DNA of 64,000 bases from Reticulitermes speratus (GCA_021186555.1 JAJKFL010000007.1:25363177-25427176), one strand, 5' to 3'; positions 46,060-56,874 are shown, counted from the first letter of the stretch. A program made the numbers and translations. The notes: generated by a model not told the origin, from the sequence alone.

Positions 46060-46665
46060 AAAAGACGGCCTCTGCATGTACATACTTTCACCTGTAAGAA
46101 ACTAATGTGTCTGTCAGATGGCAATAATCGTCAGACGGCCTCAGCATGTACATACTTTCACCTGTAAGACACTTTCGTTTGTCTGTCAGATGGCGCTAAT
46201 CGTCAGAAGGCCTCAGCATGTACATACTTTCACCTGTAAGACACTTTCGTGAGTCTGGCAGATGGCGCTAACCGTAGACGGCCTCAGAATGTACATACTT
46301 TCACCTGTAAGACACTTTCGTGTGTCTGTCAGATGGCGCTAATCGTCAGACGGCCTCAGCATGTACATACTTTCACCTGTAAGACACTTTCGTGTGTCTG
46401 TAAGATGGCGCTAATCGTTAGACGGCCTAAGCATGTACATACTTTCACCTGTAAAACACTTTCGTGTGTCTGGCAGATGGCGCTAACCGTCAGACGGCCT
46501 CAGAATATACATACTTTCACCTGTAAGACACTTTCGTGTGTTTGTCAGATGGCGATAATCGTCAGACGACATCGGCATATGCATACTTTTTCCCCTGACA
46601 GAGACAATTCGGTGTTCGAGAGATGGTGTTAATAGCCAGAACGCCTCGACATGTACACAAGATAC
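46060..46665. repeat. 72-bp tandem array
   Basis: About eight copies of a 72-base unit (gacggcctcagcatgtacat, actttcacctgtaagacac, gtcagatggcgctaatcg) at 46064, 46136, 46208 and so on. 72 is a multiple of three, which explains the 127-residue frame. Confidence 0.95.
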
Positions 46666-46829
46666 TTCCCTGATCAACACTCAAGAAGCGTGTTCGACTC
46701 GTACTGCTTACTACTGTCATTCACCTTCAAATTACGTGCTAAAAGGAACGAAGTAACAGAACGACCGAGACGATTACATTATGAGCAGCAGCATAATTTG
46801 TAATATTCACAAAACATTATAGTTGTGTA

Positions 46830-47085
46830 CAAATATGGGATGAGATGGCTGGGCACATAGCACGCACTGCAGAGATGCAAAGTGTAGCCATACAAAATTC
46901 TGGCAGGTAAAAGGGAAACATCTGTTCGTAGCTACATGCGACGATATTATTAAAATGTATCTTAAAGATATGTTGTGTGACGATGTGCATTGGAATTATC
47001 TAACTCAGGATACAGTCCAATAGTGGGGGCTCTTCTGAATGCAGTAATGAATCGTCAAATGCCATAAATGCAGGAAATATCACGA
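46830..47085 (+). pseudogene. LINE 3' relic
   Basis: RWDEMAGHIARTAEMQSVAI and a tail with ctaactcaggatacagtcc, ctcttctgaatgcagtaatg and cataaatgcaggaaat, aligned with 56875-57120. Confidence 0.7.
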
Positions 47086-47449
47086 CAAGGACTGCTCCAT
47101 GGAGACAACGAAGACGTGACGGTTTTTGACAACGGTCAAGCATCACACAGGGCACACACGACCAGTGTCAACATAATACATACATACATTACACACGCGT
47201 TTCATACGTCAACAATGCGTACCACCAGCCCACCTTTCTTAATCTTACAATATCTGGTGAGAATGTACACGATGTGGCGCCGTGACGCCTGGTAGGGATT
47301 GCAGAAATGTACGGAACTTTCACAGAAACCTACACTAAGAACAGGAATGTAATGCCAGTTTATGCTTCTCTGTCCCGAACGCCCCCAGCTTTCGAAAACA
47401 ATCATCCAATTTGTACTTACGTCAGCACACACATGATTTAAAAAAAACT

Positions 47450-47741
47450 AGTTTTTTTTTTCTCCCCGTGGTGAAAGGCCCCGCAGCAGATGCTACGGAC
47501 GCACCGCAGCCTTCAGGCTTCTTGTGCAACCCCCGTGATGAAGATGAGGTTTTTTTTACCAAGTTTTACAATTAATGGAGCACCAGTGGAATGAAATTGA
47601 CAGGGGAAAACCGACAACTCGGAGAAAACCCTGTCCCAGTGCCACTTTGTCCATCACAAATCCCACATGGACTGACCCGGGATCGAACTCGGGCCTCCGC
47701 GGTGAGAGGCCGGCGACTAACCGCCTGAGCCATGGCACGGC
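47450..47741 (-). repeat. SINE E copy
   Basis: Minus-strand head gtgccatggctcaggcggtt, B box gagttcgatcccgg, body ending ctgcggggcctttcacc, preceded on the plus strand by a T run. Confidence 0.88.
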
Positions 47742-48054
47742 GTGACCAGTGCCGTTACTGCATTTCCTTGCAGTAAAAAGTACTGACATGGTGACCATCA
47801 GAACAGTAAACTAGCGTCGTTAAATGTAGATGTTACTTCATGCCTTCACATACATGAACAACATCCTGTCTGCTAAAGGTCATTTTGTGTAAAATGTAAA
47901 ATAAGCATATGACGATCGAACAAGACTGTGGGTGGACCGACTGCGGAGAGCGGCCGTCAGCGGACTGTTTATTCAGTCTATTCGTAGCTACCCTCTGCAT
48001 CTGGGGGCCAACTCTTCCATCCGGAACCCCAGGACGCGGCATACAGCGATGACG

Positions 48055-48190
48055 ACAGGGCCCACACACACACACGCACACACACACATACATACACACA
48101 GGCGTACATGCACGCATTCATAAACGCATATATAAATTAAATACATGCATGTATGCTGCTTGCATGGATACATACATACACACACAAATA
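48055..48190. repeat. (AC)n/(ATAC)n microsatellite
   Basis: acacacacacacgcacacac, catacatacacacagg and a second run at 48170-48190. Confidence 0.9.
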
Positions 48191-48194
48191 CAAT

Positions 48195-48305
48195 GAGTTA
48201 TTTGTAGTGGACAAAGTCGCACTGGAACAGGTCCTTCTCCAATTAGCGTGTACTTCGATTTTCTCCTGTCAGTATCATTCCACCACTGCTCCATAATCAT
48301 GCTAT
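48195..48305 (+). repeat. SINE E/E2 fragment, plus orientation
   Basis: gtggacaaagtcgcactgga, gtacttcgattttctcctgt and cattccaccactgctccat are the reversed body of the family. Confidence 0.7.
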
Positions 48306-48382
48306 CCATCACCAACGCTGTATAACCTTAGCAACTGACAGTAACATCAATAAACATATATATAATACACACATTGGACTTT

Positions 48383-48622
48383 GTCATTGACATAATACTT
48401 CTGGCTGCATTATGGCCCTGGGGTACGACTCAGCCTCTAACAGAAATGAGTACCATGATTATTTCCTGGGGGGGGGGGGGTAAAGGCGGCCGGTGCGTAG
48501 GGCTGACAACCTTACCACCTTCATGTGCCGAATGTCTAGAAATCTGGGAGCCTCAACCTTCTGGAACACTAAAGACCTGTCCAGGCCTGTAATGGGATTG
48601 CTTTACCTTTTTAGTACACACG
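48383..48622 (+). repeat. SINE B, head lost
   Basis: Starts in the body (cattgacataatacttctgg), has a 12-G run, and ends ggcctgtaatgggattgctt. Confidence 0.88.
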
Positions 48623-49364
48623 CACGAACACACGAACATACAGACATGAGCATACAGGCACAAATACATACGCAAAAGTACGCTTTTTCTGTATTGCTGA
48701 TAAGTTACGGGCATTGGTCCAATTAATCTGCTCTTAATCAGTGGAATGAGAGGAGAAAAATTCGTGTAACAAATGAAAAAAAGGGAAAGAGAACCGTAAT
48801 AATCAACTAGAGACTAGACATTTGATCTTCTAAATTACGATGAAACAATTAGAAAAGAAAGACAGGATGGGATGGAGAATTACGGCTTAAAAGCATCGAC
48901 CGCATTTAAATAACGCAAGAGAGGCAGTGATAAAAACTTTGTCAGTATTACACTTTTTGTGTTACGTGACTGGAATTCGCTGTTGTTGGGTATGTCGGCA
49001 TTCTGAAAGGTTAAAAGGAACTGTGAGGCGGCAGAGAAGTTTGTCCTGCACCGCAAATTGATGGAACTCGTCAGCGGAAGAGGTGAAGTTGAAAATACAA
49101 ACAACTACAGCAGCAAAATACGTACTACTCAAGTCTGTTTGTTAAACTTAACATTTCTCTTTTAAATCTTTGTCGCCTCTTCTCGTTACCAGGGAAAACT
49201 AAACAAAGGAAGAACTCAACCTGATGTCGTGGTAACGCAGGGGACGACTAGAATCATAAATGAACTGGGTATGGGTTAGAATGTCTTCTTGGGAACTTCG
49301 ATCGTCTTTCAAAAGTGCATGGCTGTTACCATGTGCTCAAAAGAGGGGCAGACAGAGAAGTGAA
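48623..49364. other. No gene recognised
   Basis: Starts with acgcacgaacacacgaac simple sequence, then mixed DNA. Confidence 0.4.
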
Positions 49365-49560
49365 AGGAAAAGAAGAAGGAAAATGGAAACAGGTAAGGAA
49401 ACAAGAAAGTGGAAAAAGAAACACAAACAGAAAGACGGAAATTGAGAAGTCTACAAAGGAAGAGAGAATTAAAAAATAAAATTTGAAAGTGTAGAAGAGA
49501 AACAAAAGAACGCAGAAAAAAGGAAACAGAGACAAAAGAAGTAAGCGTGAGGGACAGAAA
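49365..49560. repeat. Purine-rich low-complexity tract
   Basis: Dominated by gaaa/gga words; opposite-strand frames are compositional. Confidence 0.8.
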
Positions 49561-49664
49561 AAGGATGTAAGTAACACTTCAAGAAATAGGACACGTGTGC
49601 AGTTATTTTAATAAAAGATATCTCGTTGTGTTTTAAAACAATTAGCTAATTATTCACTTAATAA

Positions 49665-49915
49665 AACTATCGTCAAACACAACTATATTTATTGTATAAG
49701 CTACATGTTTCGGCCCACCAAGGCCATAATCAGACTTTATATAAAGTGTAAAAGAATGTATTATTACATATATCTAATAATAAAGTATTTTGCTTCCTTT
49801 TATATTTCTTATATGAAGCCTGACGATGGCCCCCTTGGGCCGAAACAGCTAGCTTACTGTTAACAAGATACTGTTATAAAAAATCATAGGTGTGCTTAAT
49901 GTAGTTTTATTAATT
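49665..49915. mobile_element. Palindromic hammerhead element e
   Basis: Inverted arms (aataaaacta at both ends, gtataagctacatg against cagctagcttac) around a central tata-rich spacer, with a core in each arm. No clear target duplication, so boundaries are approximate. Confidence 0.65.
49816..49855 (+). ncRNA. Hammerhead-like core of element e
   Basis: AAGC, CTGACGA (49820-49826, fits CUGANGA), T, stem II ggccc/gggcc, GAAAC, then acagct in place of acatgt (stem III weakened), A at 49851, GCTT pairing with AAGC. The left arm (minus) keeps gaaacatgtagctt but has CTGATTA, a broken core. Confidence 0.5.
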
Positions 49916-49977
49916 AATTGATCTGTGAAATTGTTTTCCTTGCTGCGTGCTCCGGGTGAAGTCCTGCCGCTGTCCGC

Positions 49978-51537
49978 ACTGGGTCAACTGCACTCTGCAG
50001 TCCGTTAGCTGACTGCAGTAATGAAGTACCGATGGTACACACCGCGCTGGGCCAACTGCACTCTGCAGTCCGTTAGCTGACTGCAGTAACGAAGTACCGA
50101 TGGTACACACCGCGCTGGGCCAACTGCACTCTGCAGTCCGTTAGCTCACTGCAGTAACGAAGTACCGATGGTACACACCGCGCTGGGCCAACTGCACTCT
50201 GCAGTCCGTTAGCTGACTGCAGTAACGAAGTACCGATGGTACACACCGCGCTGGGCCAACTGCACTCTGCAGTCCGTTAGCTGACTGCAGTAATGAAGTA
50301 CCGATGGTACACACCGCGCTGACAAACTGGGTCAACTGCACTCTGCAGTCCGTTAGCTGACTGCAGTAACGAAGTACCGATGGTACACACCGCGCTGGGC
50401 CAACTGCACTCTGCAGTCCGTTAGCTGACTGCAGTAATGAAGTACCGATGGTACACACCGCGCTGACAAACTGGGTCAACTGCACTCTGCAGTCCGTTAG
50501 CTCACTGCAGTAATGAAGTACCGATGGTACACACCGCGCTGACAAACTGGGTCAACTGCACTCTGCAGTCCGTTAGCTGACTGCAGTAACGAAGTACCGA
50601 TGGTACACACCGCGCTGGGCCAACTGCACTCTGCAGTCCGTTAGCTGACTGCAGTAATGAAGTACCGATGGTACACACCGCGCTGACAAACTGGGTCAAC
50701 TGCACTCTGCAGTCCGTTAGCTGACTGCAGTAATGAAGTACCGATGGTACACACCGCGCTGACAAACTGGGTCAACTGCACTCTGCAGTCCGTTAGCTGA
50801 CTGCAGTAACGAAGTACCGATGGTACACACCGCGCTGACAAACTGGGTCAACTGCATTCTGCAGTCCGTTAGCTGACTGCAGTAACGAAGTACCGATGGT
50901 ACACACCGCGCTGGGCCAACTGCACTCTGCAGTCCGTTAGCTGACTGCAGTAATGAAGTACCGATGGTACACACCGCGCTGACAAACTGGGTCAACTGCA
51001 CTCTGCAGTCCGTTAGCTGACTGCAGTAACGAAGTACCGATGGTACACACCGCGCTGGGCCAACTGCACTCTGCAGTCCGTTAGCTCACTGCAGTAATGA
51101 AGTACCGATGGTACACACCGCGCTGGGCCAACTGCACTCTGCAGTCCGTTAGCTCACTGCAGTAACGAAGTACCGATGGTACACACCGCGCTGGGCCAAC
51201 TGCACTCTGCAGTCCGTTAGCTCACTGCAGTAATGAAGTACCGATGGTACACACCGCGCTGGGCCAACTGCACTCTGCAGTCCGTTAGCTGACTGCAGTA
51301 ACGAAGTACCGATGGTACACACCGCGTTGGGCCAACTGCACTCTGCAGTCCGTTAGCTCACTGCAGTAATGAAGTACCGATGGTACACACCGCGCTGGGC
51401 CAACTGCACTCTGCAGTCCGTTAGCTCACTGCAGTAACGAAGTACCGATGGTACACACCGCGCTGGGCCAACTGCACTCTGCAGTCCGTTAGCTGACTGC
51501 AGTAATAAAGTACCGATGGTACACACCGCGCTGACAA
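49978..51537. repeat. 68/76-bp tandem array
   Basis: About 22 copies of a unit containing caactgcactctgcagtccg, ttagctgactgcagtaac and gaagtaccgatggtacacac. Units are joined either by gggcc (68 bp) or by gacaaactgggtc (76 bp). The two forms intermingle at 50320-51000, and only the short form is found at 51050-51500. Confidence 0.95.
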
Positions 51538-51734
51538 ACCCGGATGGCCCGACATGTGCAGAAATGTCGGCTACATGGATACAAAACTTGAAGTTCGCGG
51601 GCACACAGGATAATTTCACCTTCAAATATCATATAAAACTATATGGGGTTTATGGTGTGTAAAGATTCCGTCATTAATAGGACATTCTCTATGCTTGTAT
51701 ATTTCAAAATAATACCATCACTCCGCTGCAATAT

Positions 51735-51850
51735 GAGATCTTCGCTCTTCTGGGACGTTACGAAGCATAGATTGGTAGTTAGTTACCGACGTTTCGGCAC
51801 AACCTATCGGTCCCATCTTCAAGGGTCAAGCACTCCAACTTGGACTTAGG
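51735..51850 (-). repeat. Family-2 hammerhead-like repeat
   Basis: Minus strand: GACCCTTGAAGATGGGACCG, then GCCGAAACGTCGGTAACT and tail ACGTCCCAGAAGAGCG. Where a hammerhead needs CTGANGA it has TTGAAGA. Confidence 0.55.
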
Positions 51851-51852
51851 AG

Positions 51853-52296
51853 TGTTTACCTCTTTGAAAACCCCCCCCCAAATGAATGTACTGTTCTATC
51901 CAATGCTCCCCGATTTCCAATACAGCACTGCTTACTGCAAGGTGCCCAGGCTCACACCGTTTGTCCTTCTGGTACGAGCAACATGTAGATGAAAATGAGT
52001 ATGGAGCGTTGGTGTAATTATGACAGGGGAAAACTTAAGTACTCTGAGAGAAACCTGTTCCAGTGCCATTTTGTCAACCACAAATCTAACCCAGGCATCC
52101 GCGAGATTCAGTCCGTACCGCGCAGTAAACACGTACCGCCTGTTACAAAAACCGATCATATACTGACGTTTATGGAAATAATCACTATTTGTTCTGGAAT
52201 CCGTACAGAACACATAAATGCACTCTGCGGGCATAACTTTGATTTTCTGAATGTTAAACTAGCTGGTACATATAACAACCCCTAGACATTAAAGGA
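51853..52296. mobile_element. piggyBac-like MITE F with embedded SINE E2
   Basis: Left end tttacctctttgaaaacc, then tgttctatccaatgctccc opening SINE E2 (51898-52105, minus), then agattcagtccgtaccgcgc of MITE F, ending ccctagacattaaagga before TTAA (52297-52300). Confidence 0.68.
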
Positions 52297-52300
52297 TTAA

Positions 52301-53113
52301 ACCGAAGCAGGTATCAATCATTATTTCTAAAATTGTTTATCAAAGCATTCCATAAAATGAGGACCTATATACGCTGCTTGGATTCTCTGATCGAGCATGG
52401 GCAACTCTTCAACTATACAACCACATAGGCGGTGACTTGTACATACGAACTTCCGGTCACCGCGCCGTCACGCCTGAAGTAGCGACAGGATGCAATTAGC
52501 ACGGCAGTAACAATCCACATAGCAGCAAGCCAGTCTGTGCGCCCCTTGCCAAGACTTACGATAATGGATTGTTTGCATTTATTTTAAACTGGTAAGGATG
52601 GATACTTCGAGAAGTTAATGTCACATAACTGGGCAGATATTAAGGGTTTGATTTCATACATAACTTAACAACCAGCTGATGGATTTTCACCAAATGTGGT
52701 ATGATCATAATGCCGCTACAAGAGACTCCGTGTAGCTTTTAATTTCGTGTCATCGATACTACTGACACTGCGGTAATGCAAACATGGGAGGTGGATGAAA
52801 CACAAGCAGCATTACTAGGGCCCCAATCGCAAAATGTTATAATTCTACGTGGTAACACTGCCTATATTAAAAACGCAGCTCTCTTTTACCCTTCTCTTTG
52901 AACGTAAAACAAGTGTTAGAGCGGAAATGAACTTCACGAAATTCTGCACGGATATAGTCTATAAATAGACCTACGTATCTTGTATGAACTCAACTGTTTG
53001 CATGTACAAACTATATACATGGCGGGCTTGCTAAGCTTTCAAATTCTGTCAGACAAATTTAAGGTTTTTCGAAATGTAAAGCAGTGGGGATAAGCACAGA
53101 AAAAAACAGAGAA
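52301..53113. other. No gene recognised
   Basis: Mixed sequence without repeats shared in the window. Confidence 0.4.
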
Positions 53114-53117
53114 TTAA

Positions 53118-53349
53118 CTCTTTTAAGAGTCAAGTGGTTGCCCTAAGTACCACCAGTTTTTCACATTAAAAAATTCCACGTCCTGCCCACCCAGTGTATT
53201 TGTGTGTTTGGCATGGATATCAGAACGAACAGTAATCGCTTCTCTATAAAACATTTAACTGATTGGATTTTATAACCGAGAAATTTGTGTTCACTGCGCG
53301 GTACGAACTGACTCTTTAAATGTAATTCACGTTAAACAGTCTTTAAAGG
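53118..53349. mobile_element. piggyBac-like MITE F without SINE
   Basis: TTAA (53114-53117), then ctcttttaagagtcaag. Contains gcgcggtacgaactgactct and ends cagtctttaaagg. Reverse orientation relative to the copy at 5408. Confidence 0.65.
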
Positions 53350-53402
53350 TATTTGACCCGTTTTGTCCACATTAATTGGACAAATCACGTCAAATACCTT
53401 TA
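53345..53402. repeat. 58-bp hairpin at the MITE F end
   Basis: aaaggtatttgac and gtcaaataccttt are perfect inverted 13-mers; inside them ttttgtcca faces tggacaaat around cattaa. Confidence 0.8.
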
Positions 53403-53736
53403 ATTACTATACATTTCTCTCCTTCATAAGTTAAGGGTCAATATACGTCTGTCTTTGTACCATTTCTCTCTCCTTAGTCTTGAAACGGTTAAACTGTGTA
53501 CTAATTTAGGCCCAGTGTTATTTATAACCTCAACAAATAGGTTGAAACACCTGACTGAGAAGGTGTTCAAGTTTCTGGCAGAACTTACTGTTTAGATACA
53601 CAGACGCCTGTAGCCTCCAACACAAACATGCATTCTAGAATTTAAGTTTTAATTCACCGTGCATTTTATTATTTAAGATAAAACACCAACAAATGCACAA
53701 ATTATAAGGTGCAAATTTGCTCCCTATATCATGATT

Positions 53737-53777
53737 ACCCTACGCGTTTCAGCTCCTCATGAGCCATCATCAGGGGT
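53737..53777 (-). ncRNA. Hammerhead-like core, left arm of element f
   Basis: Minus: ACCC, CTGATGA (53773-53767), T, stem II gctc/gagc, GAAAC, stem III acg/cgt, A at 53741, GGGT pairing with ACCC. Confidence 0.65.
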
Positions 53778-54076
53778 TATTTTCTCTATTATAAAAGGTG
53801 CTTTACAAATGCTGCATCTGTGGTTGGCTGTTTTGATTATGCACTATTTTGGGCATAAGACACTTGTTCATAAGTTAAAAAACACACGAGTCATAAATCA
53901 AAGTTAAAATGATGGTTTTAAAAAGATTTTTTAACAAACCATCATTTTAACTTTGATTTATGACTCCTGTGTTTTTTAACTTATGAACAAGTGTCTTATG
54001 CCCAAAATAGTGCATAATCAAAACAGCCAACCACAGATGCAGCATTTGTAAAGCACCTTTTATAATAGAGAAAATA

Positions 54077-54117
54077 ACCCCTGATGATGGCTCATGAGGA
54101 GCAGAAACGCGTAGGGT
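54077..54117 (+). ncRNA. Hammerhead-like core, right arm of element f
   Basis: ACCC (54077-54080), CTGATGA (54081-54087), T, stem II gctc/gagc, an A where the left arm has T before GAAAC, stem III acg/cgt, A at 54113, GGGT (54114-54117). Confidence 0.65.
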
Positions 54118-54198
54118 AATCATGATATAGGGAGCAAATTTGCACCTTATAATTTGTGCATTTGTTGGTGTTTTATCTTAAATGCATTCTAGAATTTA

Positions 54199-54635
54199 AC
54201 TCCAATAATGACGTAGTGAGTATTCCCCTTGGAGTTTCTCATTTTCTGACCAACAGTAACGTGGCATTTATCCAACTACATCAACGGTTCAGAGGCTTCC
54301 CTGAATTTACTACTCAATCGGTCAAGATGTTTGCTTTGTTTGACGAAACAAGGTTCAAAGCCGTAATCACAAAAGCACGTCAACAGACAATATCCTGATC
54401 AAGTTTAATACAATTACCCCCTAACATGTCCCTCTTTCAATGAACGGCGCAAAACTATAACGATGTCTGTTGTTTTGTACGGGCATACAGCTCGGTGTGT
54501 TAGAACATACAGCTGAGACTGAAAACAGGACGCACAGAATATTTGGACCTAAAGAGGAAGTGACTGGAGGTTCCACACAACTTGACGGTACCTGAATACG
54601 GAAGACAGACAGGTTCCAAGCAGCCAATCCCGGTG
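54199..54635. other. No gene recognised
   Basis: Mixed sequence; the 80-codon frame starting inside element f runs into it by chance. Confidence 0.4.
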
Positions 54636-55170
54636 GCCGTGCGATCTAAGACGTAGGTCAGCAGTCGCTTGAGTGCTGGCATAGCGGGTTTGATTCCCGT
54701 TGAGGTCATAACTGTTCGAATTTCGAATTAGTTGTGTGTTGTGTGTTTTTTTTACATGGTGAAGGACCCCGAAGCAGATGCTACGGACGCACCACAGCCT
54801 TAAGGCTTTTTGTGCAACCCTGTGATGAAGATGAAGATGAGCAGTTTTTTTACCAAGTTTTACAAGTAATGGAGCACCAGTGGAATGAAATTTACAGGGG
54901 AAAACCGACAACTCGGAGAAAAACCTGTCCCAGTGCCACTTTGTCCACCACAAACCCCACATGGACTGACCCGAGATCGAACCCGGGCCTCCGCAGTGGA
55001 AGGCCGGCGACTAACCGCCTGAGCCATGGCACGGCCTGTGTGTTGTGTTGGTAGCGGCATCTGCGACGGGCTCGTTCAGAGGAGTCCAACGGCGTGTTTG
55101 AAGTCTAATTGTATATGACTTACAAACCACAACAATGACGCAGCCTAGGCTCGACTTAGCCTGTTGCGTC
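54636..55170 (+). repeat. Diverged SINE D interrupted by SINE E
   Basis: Head ggtggccgtgcgatctaaga with B-box-like gggtttgattcccg at 54688. The body resumes after the insertion with atctgcgacgggctcgttca and gaggagtccaacggcgtg. Confidence 0.82.
54745..55036 (-). repeat. SINE E, full length, nested in SINE D
   Basis: Minus-strand head gtgccatggctcaggcggtt, B box gggttcgatctcgg, body and 3' end as in other copies. Exact 12-bp duplication tgtgtgttgtgt at 54733-54744 and 55037-55048. Confidence 0.95.
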
Positions 55171-55204
55171 ACAAGAGAGTAAGAGAGAGCGAGAAGAGGT
55201 TCCA

Positions 55205-55275
55205 ACGGAAAAGTTTGTATCCATATACCAAACTATACGGTGTCACATCCCAGAGGACGCTAATCTTAATACACA
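55205..55275 (+). repeat. Family-2 tail fragment
   Basis: gtgtcacatcccagaggacg then ctaatctta matches the region following ccgaaacgtcggtaa in other family-2 copies; the core itself is missing. Confidence 0.5.
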
Positions 55276-55845
55276 TCTATCTTTGAATTTCGGCACCGTC
55301 GGAGGGTGTCCTTTTATTCACACTACACCACAGAAATTGTGCCTGGGGGATTGCAGTGTCGTGATTAGCAGTGTTAAATTACATGCTGACAGCGATTAGG
55401 GGAGGAAGCAATCACGTCAGCATCGCTAACGAAAGCAGTTCCACTTCCTTGCGTGACGACATCAACCTTACAACTTTGTTCAAAGTGAAATTAATTCCTG
55501 AACATTCGCCGAGGCAGTTATTTGATTTCACCGTCAAACGGAACCTATCGAATATCTGAACAACTGACTTTCCCTCAAACCCAGAACGGGGAACCTTATC
55601 ACGAAATATGGGCTACTGACTTCAGCTGACACTCATGTTCCGTATTTGGGAAATCCAGTGACCGGCTATCCCGATGCTTTTTTCCTATTCTTCCTCATTT
55701 ACTGCAGATAAATGACAGGCCACGACGGATTCCTTCAAAATTACTACTCTACAGCTAGACATTGAAAAAAGCTATGCAGCTGAAACGGCGTTATTAAAGA
55801 CATACAACAGCCGATTTGTTCATTATATCAACATTATGACTTTTC
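55276..55845. other. No gene recognised
   Basis: Mixed sequence. Confidence 0.4.
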
Positions 55846-56107
55846 TTTTGTGGTGAAGGGCCCCGCAGCAGACGCTACGGACGCACTGCAGCCTTCAGGC
55901 TTATTGTGCAACCCTGTGATGAAGACGATTACTCTTTTTTTTTTTCATTTTTCAAAGTAATGGAGCACCGGTGGAATGAAATTGACAGGGGAAAACCGAA
56001 GTACTCGGGGAAAAACCTGCCCCAGTGCCACTTTGTCCACCACAAATCCCACATGGACTGATCCGCGGTGATAGGCCGGCGACTAATCGCCTGAGCCATG
56101 GCACGGC
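55846..56107 (-). repeat. SINE E, B box deleted
   Basis: Body and 3' end intact (ctgcggggcccttcacc in reverse), head gtgccatggctcaggcgatt present, but the segment with the B box is missing between atggactgat and ccgcggtgat. Confidence 0.88.
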
Positions 56108-56348
56108 CTTTCAAGTGTCTTATACTACACCAGGGTGGCCATAACACGCCTCGAGCAAGTTGCCTGTACAAAGTAATATTCAGGTAGTTCACATGCAGAC
56201 GAGGCTGACTGTGAACGGCGTCGTAGACTGCTTCTTACAGAACTGAGATTATTTAACTGAAACTAAACTACTTTAGTTGGATAAACAGAAATAAGAAGCC
56301 TTCAAATAGGGGGAAATATTTATTATAATAATGCATGGATCGTGGGCC

Positions 56349-56605
56349 GATCCCTGTGGCCGTGCGGTCTAAGGCGTGGGTCTGCGGCCGCTCGCTTGCT
56401 GGGATAGCGTGTTCGAATCCCGCCGGGGGCATGGATGTCTGTCTGTTGTAAGTGTTGTGTGCTGTCAGGTAGAGGTCTCTGCGTCGGGCTGATCACTCGT
56501 CCAGGAGAGTCCTACAGAATGTGGTGTGTCTGAGTGTCATCTCGAAACCTCGATAATGAGATGGCCTGTGACCACTACATCTGCCGAGCCATGAAAGAAA
56601 TGGCT
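56349..56605 (+). repeat. SINE D copy
   Basis: Head ctgtggccgtgcggtctaag, B box tgttcgaatcccg, body through gccgagccatgaaagaaa. No clear target duplication. Confidence 0.9.
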
Positions 56606-56874
56606 GTCTTATAAGTTGTCTCATTAGCATGCGGCTATCGAAGAGCACCTTGCTGGCCATGACTGTACTACAGTACACAGATAAGTAACATCATATGTAC
56701 AGGTTGGCACTCGGCGTTTAACACGTTGCCTCCAGCGCACGGGTGTGGCCCCACAATATCGGCCACACCCGTTATTGTGGGCTCCTTTGCGGTCCGCAAG
56801 TGCAAAAATAACAATAAGTAGTATACCTAACCGCCTAAATTTTTGTGTAATTTTTATAGTATATACATATAATT

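Larger units (their letters stand above)
53645..54181. mobile_element. Palindromic hammerhead element f, nearly perfect palindrome
   Basis: Arms 53674-53925 and about 53938-54180 are almost exact inverted copies. One end has the family tail in reverse (aattcaccgtgcatttt). Exact 17-bp duplication atgcattctagaattta at 53628-53644 and 54182-54198. Both arms carry hammerhead-like cores. Young judging by arm and duplication identity. Confidence 0.93.

Noticed and set aside
50141..51625. Several cysteine-containing minus frames of 66-134 residues
   Set aside because: Repeat polypeptides of the 68/76-bp array.
53645..54181. Assembly artefact explanation for the palindrome
   Set aside because: An exact 17-bp target duplication brackets it, and related elements have the same arm-core-tail plan with different sequences.
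54745..55036. Possible tRNA genes at the SINE heads (also 15998, 22806, 45041, 57600)
   Set aside because: A and B boxes are present, but each is the head of a longer repeated SINE and cloverleaf pairing is incomplete.
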